Shown here: piece by piece, positions 1-5,731 of the stretch
How the letters are laid out: each line of letters opens with the position of its first letter
Position numbering within the stretch: the first letter of the stretch is position 1
Assembly (NCBI GenBank): GCA_039925865.1
Contig: JBDSYA010000034.1
Span: 1 to 7,437 of the forward strand
From: JBDSYA01 sp039925865
GTDB taxonomy: Bacteria > Bacteroidota > Ignavibacteria > Tepidaquicellales > Tepidaquicellaceae
DNA: 7,437 bases
Reading direction: 5' to 3'
Made by a program: the position numbers and the translations under genes
Notes under the pieces: generated by a model
Seen by the model: only the letters and a program-made list of their open reading frames with translations
Told to the model about the DNA's origin: nothing
Databases searched by the model: none

Positions 1-435
1 AAAGATATAATCGAACGATACTTCCGCGAATATCCAAAAGTTCGTGATTATATGGAACGAACAAAAAAGTTTGCACATGAACATGGTTTTGTTGAAACTC
101 TGCTGGGACGTAGAAGATATTTGAAACAGATCAACAATCAAAACGCAACTGCACGCGCCGAGAATGAACGCGCAGCGATTAACATGCCTATTCAGGGAAC
201 AGCTGCAGACATGATCAAAATTGCTATGGTAAATATTTACAATGAATTCGGGAAAAACAATTTAGAATCAAAAATGCTGTTACAGGTTCATGATGAGCTT
301 GTATTTGAAGTAAAGAAAAATGAAATTGAAAAAGTTAAGGAAATAGTAATTGATAGAATGAAGAATGCAATGAAACTTGTTGTGCCCGTGGAGGTGGAAG
401 TTGGTGTTGGTGACAGCTGGTTTGAAGCGCACTGA
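1..435 (+). CDS. polA: DNA polymerase I, C-terminal fragment (5' end outside window)
   Basis: The frame is open from base 1 to the TGA at 433-435, giving the last 144 residues of a family A DNA polymerase. The fragment covers the end of the palm/fingers region. Visible signatures are the YF-x2-YP-x-V-x2-YM segment near residues 7-18, the GRRR turn near 36-39, the conserved stretch ERAAINMPIQGTAAD near 56-70, and motif C as VHDELVFE with H97, D98 and E99, where the Asp is a catalytic metal ligand. The end, VEVGVGDSWFEAH, matches the usual family terminus, so the 3' end is intact. In the family this enzyme fills gaps during excision repair and Okazaki fragment maturation. Whether the 5' nuclease and 3'-5' exonuclease domains exist cannot be seen here. 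Identification is secure. Confidence 0.97.
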   Translation, partial: KDIIERYFREYPKVRDYMERTKKFAHEHGFVETLLGRRRYLKQINNQNATARAENERAAINMPIQGTAADMIKIAMVNIYNEFGKNNLESKMLLQVHDELVFEVKKNEIEKVKEIVIDRMKNAMKLVVPVEVEVGVGDSWFEAH

Positions 436-518
436 TACAATTATCAATTATTAATTATCAATGATCAATTGCTGATGGGAAAGTTGTTAGTTGTTAATTG
501 TTAATTGATAATTGTATT
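436..518. repeat. Inverted pair of heptad repeat arrays filling the polA-Nudix spacer
   Basis: The left arm (441-475) reads as five successive 7-base units close to TTATCAA: TTATCAA, TTATTAA, TTATCAA, TGATCAA, TTGCTGA. The right arm (484-518) reads as five units close to the complement TTGATAA: TTGTTAG, TTGTTAA, TTGTTAA, TTGATAA, TTGTATT. Bases 436-450 and 502-516 are perfect 15-base reverse complements. The pairing extends to 436-461 with 491-516, with two mismatches and one G-U type pair, around a 29-base loop. It begins directly after the polA stop and ends three bases before the Nudix ATG. In RNA it would be a long AU-rich hairpin. There is no T-run after it, so a role as an ordinary terminator is unclear. 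Confidence 0.85.
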
Positions 519-520
519 AA

Positions 521-985
521 ATGCCTGAGATCGTTTCAAAAATAGTAGAGGTTTTTGTTTACAGGAAAGTTAAGAATGAGTACATGTTTCTGCTTCTTAA
601 GCGTGCTGACGATGAAAAATATCCAGGCATCTGGTCAATACCCGGAGGAGAAATTGAAAAGGATGAGAAGGCATACGAGACGGCTGTCAGGGAAATGCGG
701 GAAGAGACCGGGCTTTCTGCAAGGCATATTTATGTGATTGATAAAGTAAATGTTTTTTATGAAATGAATGATGACGAACTTCATCTCGTTCCTCTTTTTC
801 TTGCTGAAGCTGAAGAAGGAGAAGCTGAGTTATCTGATGAACACTCTGAATACGACTGGATGAATTATGAAGATGCTTATGAAAAAATTTTCTGGATCGG
901 ATGGAAGAATAATCTTAAATTTATACATGAGATCTTAAATAATGAAAATTTATTTAAGACATTAAAAGAAGTAAAAATTAAATAA
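521..985 (+). CDS. Nudix hydrolase (NTP pyrophosphohydrolase type)
   Basis: The 154-residue protein carries a complete Nudix box G-x5-E-x7-RE-U-x-EE-x-G-U at residues 43-65: G43, E49, R57-E58, E61-E62, G64, L65. The glutamates bind the divalent metal. The family hydrolyses nucleoside diphosphates linked to another group. The overall layout, with WSIPGGEIE before the box and an EHSEYDWMNYEDA segment near 107-119, resembles the small single-domain NudB/MutT-like enzymes, but the substrate cannot be read from the sequence. The ATG at 521 is the earliest possible start because TAA at 518-520 is in frame just before it. No Shine-Dalgarno is visible. The C-terminal tail (about 140-154) is lysine-rich and less conserved. 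It lies downstream of polA and 14 bases upstream of the nucleotidyltransferase gene, so co-transcription with that module is possible. Confidence 0.93.
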   Translation: MPEIVSKIVEVFVYRKVKNEYMFLLLKRADDEKYPGIWSIPGGEIEKDEKAYETAVREMREETGLSARHIYVIDKVNVFYEMNDDELHLVPLFLAEAEEGEAELSDEHSEYDWMNYEDAYEKIFWIGWKNNLKFIHEILNNENLFKTLKEVKIK

Positions 986-999
986 GTGACACATTAATT

Positions 1000-1284
1000 A
1001 TGAGACTGAAAGACCTTGAAATAAGGACAATAAAAAATGCAGTTTATTCCTTAGACAAAAATGCAAAAATACATTTATTCGGATCCCGGGTGGATGATAC
1101 AAAACGTGGAGGCGATATTGACCTTATAATAATTTCCCAAAAATTAACCTTTGGAGATAAATATAAAATTTACAGCAAAATAATTAAAGAGATTGATGAG
1201 CAAAAAATTGATATAGTAATTTATAATGGTAAAGATAAAAATTTGTTCATTGAAAACTCTCTCAAGGGAAGTTTAATGCTATGA
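1000..1284 (+). CDS. Minimal nucleotidyltransferase, MntA-type antitoxin
   Basis: This 94-residue protein is a minimal nucleotidyltransferase (MNT). It has the superfamily signature G28-S29, then nine residues, then D39-I-D41 (text GSRVDDTKRGGDIDL), and a third acidic residue D71 in KIDIVI. All three metal-binding carboxylates are therefore present and the enzyme looks active. In studied MntA/HepT systems the MNT protein is the antitoxin and transfers AMP from ATP to a tyrosine on the HEPN toxin, silencing it. It overlaps the next gene by ATGA at 1281-1284, a sign of translational coupling. No start upstream of 1000 is likely, because an in-frame TAA lies at 979-981 with no ATG between. The antitoxin role rests on the pairing and motifs; it is not shown directly by sequence. 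Confidence 0.88.
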   Translation: MRLKDLEIRTIKNAVYSLDKNAKIHLFGSRVDDTKRGGDIDLIIISQKLTFGDKYKIYSKIIKEIDEQKIDIVIYNGKDKNLFIENSLKGSLML

Positions 1285-1727
1285 ATGAGCCGTTGATTAA
1301 ATTACTTGAGGAAGATCTTGAAAAAATTAAATTGATGAATGCCTCATTAAGCAAATCATTAAGAGTTTGTAAATCAATAAATACCAAAGGTAGTTTTGCT
1401 GAAAAGGAATTCGAAAAAATGGATGTTTTAACTTCAAGATTTTCGAGATTAAGCGATTTTATTATGCAGAAAATTTTAAGAACGATCGACAAGATAAATC
1501 TTGAAGATGAAGGAACAATGCGGGACAGATTAAACAGAGCAGAAAAAAACAATTTGATTTCCAGCGCGGAAGAATTTGCAGTGATAAGGAAATTAAGAAA
1601 TGATATATCACATGAATATATTCCCGAGTCAATGATTGAAATTTTCAGGAACGTAATTCTTTATTCTCCATTGCTAAATGACAGTTGTAAAAAAATTATA
1701 AAGTACAGCAAAAAAAATTATTTCTAA
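1281..1727 (+). CDS. HEPN domain RNase, HepT-type toxin
   Basis: The 148-residue, predicted mostly helical protein has the HEPN motif R-x4-H-x-Y as R106-NDIS-H111-E-Y113. Arg and His form the RNase centre in HEPN toxins, and the nearby Tyr is the residue modified with AMP by the partner MNT protein in characterised HepT proteins. Other family-like segments are LTSRFSRLSDFIMQKI near 50-65 and EGTMRDRLNRAEK near 77-89, typical of the DUF86/HepT helical bundle. HepT proteins act as dimers and cleave RNA, with tRNA targets reported. Translation probably starts at the ATG at 1281, overlapping the upstream stop; an alternative ATG at 1285 begins in another frame. The gene is intact and ends at TAA 1725-1727. 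Its RNA target here is unknown. Confidence 0.88.
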   Translation: MNEPLIKLLEEDLEKIKLMNASLSKSLRVCKSINTKGSFAEKEFEKMDVLTSRFSRLSDFIMQKILRTIDKINLEDEGTMRDRLNRAEKNNLISSAEEFAVIRKLRNDISHEYIPESMIEIFRNVILYSPLLNDSCKKIIKYSKKNYF

Positions 1728-1829
1728 TTAAAAGACATTTATAGTCTTCTTTAAATTCAAAGCATAGAAAATAAATATGTTGGTATTCATTTACATTTAA
1801 AAATTAAAATTTAGAATTTAAAATTAAAT
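1728..1829. other. Spacer between the HEPN gene and hldD
   Basis: This 102-base spacer is almost entirely A and T. A short hairpin, AAGAC (1732-1736) with GTCTT (1744-1748) around a 7-base loop, lies just after the HEPN stop and is followed by a mixed pyrimidine run. It could be a weak terminator of the toxin-antitoxin unit, but five base pairs are little evidence. The last 30 bases before the hldD ATG are runs of AAATT and TTTAA with no Shine-Dalgarno. A promoter for hldD would be expected here, but no clear motif can be assigned. Confidence 0.4.
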
Positions 1830-2822
1830 ATGATAATTGTAACAGGCGGCGCGGGATTTATTGGAAGTGCTTTGATATGGAGACTGAATCAGCTCGGCGA
1901 AGAAGACATAGTCGTAGTAGATGAATTCGGTGAAAATGATAAATGGAAGAATCTTGTATCCTTAAAATATGCAGATGTATTTGACAAGGAAGATTTTGGA
2001 CACATGATCTCATCAGGATTTTTTCAGAAGATAAAGATAGATACAATATTTCATCTCGGAGCCTGCAGTTCGACCACTGAAAAAGATTTTAATTATTTGT
2101 TCAGAAATAATTTTGAATACACAAAGTATCTTTGCGAACAGTCAATCGATAATGACATCAGATTTATTTATGCTTCATCAGCAGCCACATACGGTGACGG
2201 TGCAAACGGTTATGAAGATGATGAGAACAAACTGAATACTCTTCGTCCGTTGAATGCATATGGATATTCAAAACACATGTTTGATCTTTGGGCGAAAAAA
2301 AGCCGTGTTTTTGATAAAATTGTCGGCTTAAAATACTTCAATGTTTTCGGTCCTAACGAATATCATAAAGGTGAGATGAGAAGCGTTGTAAACAAGTGTT
2401 ATCAGCAGGTAATAGAAAGCAAGAAAGCATTATTGTTTAAATCATCAAACAAAAAATATAAAGACGGCGCGCAAAGCAGGGATTTCCTGTATGTCAAAGA
2501 TGCGGTTGATATGACATTATATTTTATGGAAAATAAAATTGTCAGCGGTATCTACAATATTGGCACAGGTGAATCCAACAGCTTTAATGATCTTATCAAA
2601 CCGATATTCAATGCACTCGATATGAAAGAAAATATTGAGTACTTTGAAATGCCTGAAATTTTAAAAGAAAAATACCAGTATTATACAAAAGCTGATATAG
2701 GCAAATTGCGCAGCGTCGGTTTTAAAAAGGACATCACCCCTGTCAAAGAAGCAGTTGAAGATTACGTTGCTAATTATTTAAATACAGAAAATCCATACTT
2801 AGATAAAAATATAAAAATTTGA
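1830..2822 (+). CDS. hldD: ADP-L-glycero-D-manno-heptose-6-epimerase
   Basis: The 330-residue protein aligns by eye along its whole length with E. coli HldD (RfaD). It is a short-chain dehydrogenase-fold epimerase that converts ADP-D-glycero-D-manno-heptose to the L-glycero form, the last step in making the nucleotide-heptose donor for LPS inner core. The Rossmann cofactor loop GGAGFIGS is at 6-13. HLGACSSTTEKD near 75-86 and ASSAATYG at 115-122 match HldD closely. The catalytic YxxxK is Y144-GYS-K148, and the second catalytic lysine is K180 in HKGEM. RDFLYVKD near 218-225 and IYNIGTGES near 241-249 belong to the substrate domain. The start is supported by an in-frame TAG at 1812-1814 with no other ATG between. 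The gene lies 41 bases before the deiminase gene, so shared transcription is possible. Confidence 0.97.
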   Translation: MIIVTGGAGFIGSALIWRLNQLGEEDIVVVDEFGENDKWKNLVSLKYADVFDKEDFGHMISSGFFQKIKIDTIFHLGACSSTTEKDFNYLFRNNFEYTKYLCEQSIDNDIRFIYASSAATYGDGANGYEDDENKLNTLRPLNAYGYSKHMFDLWAKKSRVFDKIVGLKYFNVFGPNEYHKGEMRSVVNKCYQQVIESKKALLFKSSNKKYKDGAQSRDFLYVKDAVDMTLYFMENKIVSGIYNIGTGESNSFNDLIKPIFNALDMKENIEYFEMPEILKEKYQYYTKADIGKLRSVGFKKDITPVKEAVEDYVANYLNTENPYLDKNIKI

Positions 2823-2824
2823 GT

Positions 2825-2838
2825 TTATCAATTATCAA
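2825..2838. repeat. Two tandem TTATCAA heptads in the hldD-deiminase spacer
   Basis: Two perfect copies of the 7-base unit TTATCAA lie immediately after the hldD stop. The same unit, or its complement, builds the arrays at 436-518, and the variant TTATCAG occurs inside the gene at 4371-4391. Two copies alone could be chance in AT-rich DNA; the match in unit length and sequence is what makes it notable. Confidence 0.6.
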
Positions 2839-2863
2839 TCAGAATAATAATTAATATTAAAAT

Positions 2864-4588
2864 ATGAAAAAGTTACTACTGTTGTTAATAAGTTTTTTAT
2901 TTGCAGCAAATTTATACTCACAAGACCTTCCACATTTTATGAATGGAAGCGAAAAAGAATTATATAAAAATTATAAACCGCCATTTGCAAATTCAGATTT
3001 TATAACTCCCCCGCCGACTCCAGTCAGGACAATGGCTGAGTGGGAAGAAGTACAGGGAATAATCGTAGCATGGACTTCATACACATCTATTATCAGGCAG
3101 ATTGTAGACTACGCTCAGGATGAAGGACTGGTATTTATTGTATGCTCTGATTCAAATTCCGTCAGAAGTTATCTGACAAGCGGCGGAGTGCCTCTCGTAA
3201 ATTTAAAATTTATTATCACATCATTTAATTCTGTTTGGTGCAGAGATTACGGTCCATGGGCAGTTTACTCGGGCATTGCGGACAGTCTGAAACTTATTGA
3301 CTGGATCTATAACAGGCCAAGGCCATTGGATGACAATGTTTCTGTTGGATTTTCAAATTATACATCTTTACCTATTTATCAGACTACTCAGGCTCCAAAC
3401 GATCTTATCGGCACCGGCGGAAACTTTATGGTTGATGGCAACGGTACAGGATTTTCATCACGTCTTATTACAGATGAAAATTCCGGTAAGACCGAAGCTC
3501 AGATAGATACTATTATGAGGAAGTATATGGGAATAAATCGTTACATTAAAATGAATACACTTCCTTATGATAATATACACCATATTGATATGCACATCAA
3601 ATTAATAGATGAAGAAACTTTGTTAGTAGGCCAATATCCTGCAGGTGTTGCAGACGGTCCACAGATCGAAGCCAACTTACAGTATGTTTTAAATAATTTT
3701 CAAACTTGTTATGGAAGACCTTATAAAGTTGTAAGAATACCTATGCCGCCAAGCTCATCTGGTCAATATCCTCCTTCAGCAAATTATTACACTTATACCA
3801 ATTCAGTTTTTATCAATAAGACTGTCATAGTTCCGATTTACGGGTTAGCTCAGGATACAACAGCGCTAAGAATTTACAGAGATAATCTTCCGGGATACAG
3901 AGTTGTTGGTATCAATTGCAGCGGAATGATTTCGGCACTTGGAGCAATCCATTGCATCACAAAAGAGATAGGAGTTGCTGAACCAATTTTCTTCTCATAT
4001 CCTAAACTTTCTAATACTTTCAATACAACTGTTCCTTATGAAGTTAAATCTTATATCAAAACTAAAAGCGGCGTAGGTAATGCAAAAGTTTTCTGGAGAA
4101 CGGATACTACAGCAGCTTACAGCCAGCTTGCGATGGCAATGTCTTCAGGTGACACCTTTAAGGTTTCCATTCCGGCTCAGCCATGGGGAACCAAAGTATA
4201 CTATTATGTTTCAGCTACATCGGTTAGCGGCAGGACAATAACAAAGCCGTTGACTGCCCCTGCAGGATATTATAAATTTATTGTCGATAAGATTACTAAA
4301 ATATATAACATTAACGGGACCATTGGTTACATGTTAAATCAGAATTTTCCGAATCCGTTCAATCCTGTTTCAGTTATCAGTTATCAGTTATCTTCTGCCG
4401 GGAATATTTCATTGAAAGTATATGATGTGCTTGGTAATGAAGTGAGTACTTTAGTAAGCGCAAAGCAGAATGCCGGCGAATATAGGGCCACGTTTGACGG
4501 CAGCAATCTCGCTAGCGGTATTTATTTTTATAAGCTCATCGCAGACGGAATTGTAGTTGATACAAAAAAAATGCTGTTGGTAAAGTAG
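2864..4588 (+). CDS. Secreted peptidylarginine deiminase-like (agmatine deiminase family) enzyme with T9SS sorting domain
   Basis: The 574-residue precursor opens with a signal peptide (1 to about 19/20, MKK plus a Leu-rich core ending LYSQ). Residues about 48-372 form a guanidino-group-modifying domain: W125-C-R-D128-YGP, GTGGN at 183-187, H240-I-D242, N313 and the nucleophile C364 in GAIHC. These correspond to D130, H236, D238, N297 and C351 of Porphyromonas PPAD. R151 and R153 in YNRPRP lie about where PPAD has R152 and R154, which hold the carboxylate of a C-terminal arginine. Residues about 373-475 look Ig-like, as in PPAD. Residues about 491-574 are a T9SS sorting domain (NFPNPFNP, YDVLGNEV, SGIYFYKL). 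The protein should cross the outer membrane, lose its tail and turn arginine into citrulline plus ammonia. A free agmatine deiminase is the alternative. The start follows an in-frame TAA at 2858-2860. Confidence 0.88.
   Translation: MKKLLLLLISFLFAANLYSQDLPHFMNGSEKELYKNYKPPFANSDFITPPPTPVRTMAEWEEVQGIIVAWTSYTSIIRQIVDYAQDEGLVFIVCSDSNSVRSYLTSGGVPLVNLKFIITSFNSVWCRDYGPWAVYSGIADSLKLIDWIYNRPRPLDDNVSVGFSNYTSLPIYQTTQAPNDLIGTGGNFMVDGNGTGFSSRLITDENSGKTEAQIDTIMRKYMGINRYIKMNTLPYDNIHHIDMHIKLIDEETLLVGQYPAGVADGPQIEANLQYVLNNFQTCYGRPYKVVRIPMPPSSSGQYPPSANYYTYTNSVFINKTVIVPIYGLAQDTTALRIYRDNLPGYRVVGINCSGMISALGAIHCITKEIGVAEPIFFSYPKLSNTFNTTVPYEVKSYIKTKSGVGNAKVFWRTDTTAAYSQLAMAMSSGDTFKVSIPAQPWGTKVYYYVSATSVSGRTITKPLTAPAGYYKFIVDKITKIYNINGTIGYMLNQNFPNPFNPVSVISYQLSSAGNISLKVYDVLGNEVSTLVSAKQNAGEYRATFDGSNLASGIYFYKLIADGIVVDTKKMLLVK
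4371..4391 (+). repeat. Triple 7-base tandem repeat inside the deiminase gene
   Basis: Three perfect copies of CAGTTAT lie in the reading frame at codons for VSVISYQLS, at the start of the T9SS sorting domain. In rotated form the unit is TTATCAG, one base different from the TTATCAA heptads between genes in this window. Because seven is not a multiple of three, gain or loss of one unit would shift the frame and remove the rest of the sorting domain. Confidence 0.9.
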
Positions 4589-4643
4589 TAATGTTTTTTT
4601 ATTCTATAATGTAGCAGATTTTTAAAATATATATTTTTTAGAC

Positions 4644-4676
4644 AGAGGAGTTCAAATTATGAACTCCTCTTTTTTT
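4644..4676 (+). terminator. Intrinsic terminator after the deiminase gene
   Basis: A perfect 11-base-pair stem, AGAGGAGTTCA (4644-4654) with TGAACTCCTCT (4660-4670), encloses the 5-base loop AATTA and is followed directly by a T run through 4676. It lies 55 bases after the deiminase stop, in the right orientation to end a transcript from hldD and/or the deiminase gene. This is the strongest terminator in the window. Confidence 0.93.
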
Positions 4677-4974
4677 ACGCATAATATTTAATCTGATACT
4701 CCCCTTCTTTAACCTTCTGTTATTTTTAATCCCTAAGAATAAATTTTTTCACAAATCGCACATTTTACAATTAGGAAGTTTTTGACCTTTGTAATATTTT
4801 GTATTCAATTAAACAAGGTCATCTTAAAATTGATCTCAAAGGAGGTAATAGAGTTGATGCTGACATTTACATAAATACGCAGGGTTAGAAAATAAAAATA
4901 TTATACTGTGAAGTATTTGGCCACCGAACAAATAATATCAATTTCTAATCACAAATTTAAACTAAAATAAAAAT
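4677..4974. other. Gene-free stretch with a possible coding remnant
   Basis: No intact gene is visible here. One frame is open from 4775 (after TAG at 4772-4774) to TAG at 4886-4888. It gives 37 residues without an ATG and ends in the protein-like text GGNRVDADIYINTQG, which I cannot place in a family. It may be the tail of a decayed gene or chance. The sequence AAAGGAGGT at 4838-4846 looks like a perfect ribosome binding site but precedes only a 5-codon frame (ATG at 4857, TAA at 4872-4874). TGACC and GGTCA at 4783-4822 form a weak inverted repeat. The promoter of the next gene is presumably in the AT-rich last 90 bases, but I cannot assign a motif. Confidence 0.45.
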
Positions 4975-5568
4975 ATGAAAAAGTTAATCGTTGCGTTGAT
5001 ATTTTTTTTAAATATTAATAATAATGTTTTGTATTCACAGCAATTTGGGTTACTTAATGTCAATGAAGATTTACTAAAGTCAGGATCTTATTTACAACAA
5101 TACAAATCAGAAATTCCAGGTTTTATTATAAATGATGTTAATGGGAAAAAAGTTTATTTGAAATCAGATAATAATTTCAAGAACAGAATTTCAGGAGGTG
5201 CCGGATTTGCTCCGCGTTATGAGAACCTGTGGACAGTTTACCTTGAATACCTCAGGTACATTAAAAACAAATTTTATTTAAGCAGTTCTGCTAACCTTTA
5301 TGAATTAACTCTGATACTTGCAGCAAGCGGACATTATAATATTTTACCTGCAAATGATCGTACCGAATTGTTAATTGGTGCGGGTATAAATATAGGAACT
5401 TACAGTGATGATGGAATAAAAGTAAATCCGCAGGTAAGTATGAAGTTTGATATTCATCTGAATAAATTTAATACTATAGGAGCCGAAATAAGATTTCCAT
5501 TCACTCTGATAAGAAAAGACTTTTTTAAAACCCCTGTCTTTATTGGAAATGTCGGATTAAATTTTTAA
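4975..5568 (+). CDS. Small exported protein, probable outer-membrane beta-barrel; function unknown
   Basis: The 197-residue protein is not recognised as a member of a named family. Residues 1 to about 21 form a signal peptide (MKKL, hydrophobic core IVALIFFL, then NNNVLYSQ before QFG), so it is exported. The mature part has alternating polar and hydrophobic segments of strand length, for example the YENLWTVYLEYLRY region (82-95), FYLSSSANLYELTLILAA, TELLIGAGINIGTY and FNTIGAEIRFPF. The last residue is Phe in NVGLNF, the classic end of an outer-membrane beta-barrel. A small eight-strand or similar barrel is therefore the most likely structure, but this is inference. The in-frame TAA at 4963-4965 fixes the ATG at 4975; no Shine-Dalgarno is present. 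It begins with the same 12 bases as the deiminase gene (MKKL codons), which reflects the signal peptide start and not homology. It is probably transcribed alone, between two terminators. Confidence 0.8.
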   Translation: MKKLIVALIFFLNINNNVLYSQQFGLLNVNEDLLKSGSYLQQYKSEIPGFIINDVNGKKVYLKSDNNFKNRISGGAGFAPRYENLWTVYLEYLRYIKNKFYLSSSANLYELTLILAASGHYNILPANDRTELLIGAGINIGTYSDDGIKVNPQVSMKFDIHLNKFNTIGAEIRFPFTLIRKDFFKTPVFIGNVGLNF

Positions 5569-5620
5569 AAGACAGCAATAAAATTATACGAAAAGAATAC
5601 CAACGCGACATAATATAAGA

Positions 5621-5639
5621 GGCAGGAAAATAAACTGCC
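5621..5639 (+). other. Hairpin 1 of a three-hairpin series
   Basis: GGCAG (5621-5625) pairs with CTGCC (5635-5639) around a 9-base A-rich loop. It begins about 50 bases after the stop of the small barrel-like gene and is the first of three successive stem-loops in this spacer. Confidence 0.5.
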
Positions 5640-5655
5640 GGTGGCTGATTTAAGA

Positions 5656-5672
5656 AAGAGATATTATCTCTT
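5656..5672 (+). other. Hairpin 2 of a three-hairpin series
   Basis: AAGAGAT (5656-5662) pairs perfectly with ATCTCTT (5666-5672) around the 3-base loop ATT. The pairing resumes for two more pairs (5653-5654 with 5674-5675) after one mismatch. No T run follows, so it is not a terminator by itself. Confidence 0.6.
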
Positions 5673-5683
5673 CCTGAACTCAA

Positions 5684-5708
5684 GTATCAATAAGATTGAT
5701 ACATTTTT
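5684..5708 (+). terminator. Probable intrinsic terminator upstream of the PLC-like gene
   Basis: GTATCAA (5684-5690) pairs perfectly with TTGATAC (5696-5702) around the loop TAAGA and is followed by A and five T (5704-5708). The stem is short and AT-rich, so strength is uncertain. It would end transcripts of the small barrel-like gene, 116 bases after its stop. As it lies only 23 bases before the ATG at 5732, it could instead act as an attenuator-like element in a leader of the next gene. Confidence 0.65.
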
Positions 5709-5731
5709 AAAAACCACTTAATAAAATTATT

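Noticed and set aside
436..518. CRISPR array or phage attachment site
   Set aside because: The repeat unit is 7 bases with no spacers, and the arms are inverted, so it is not CRISPR. There is no integrase or tRNA nearby to support an attachment site.
1262..1552. Minus-strand open frame opposite the HEPN gene
   Set aside because: It lies antisense to a gene with clear motifs, and its translation is a low-complexity Ser/Leu/Ile-rich product of AT-rich antisense codons, with no recognisable domain.
2864..4588. Plain agmatine deiminase (aguA-type) call for the deiminase gene
   Set aside because: Agmatine deiminases are cytoplasmic single-domain enzymes. This protein has a signal peptide, an Ig-like domain and a T9SS tail, and carries the YNRPRP arginines, so only the family name is kept as an alternative.
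4778..4812. Promoter built on TTGACC at 4782 with a downstream TATTCA-like box
   Set aside because: The spacing to the only -10-like box is about 14 bases, too short for a housekeeping promoter, and the Bacteroidota-type TAnnTTTG box is not matched exactly.
4838..4874. Perfect Shine-Dalgarno-like AAAGGAGGT followed by a 5-codon frame (ATG at 4857, stop at 4872-4874), possible leader peptide
   Set aside because: No supported gene in the window uses a Shine-Dalgarno, so the motif is probably chance, and the same bases encode Lys-Gly-Gly in the longer open frame. The peptide has no attenuator-like codons and no hairpin pair follows it.
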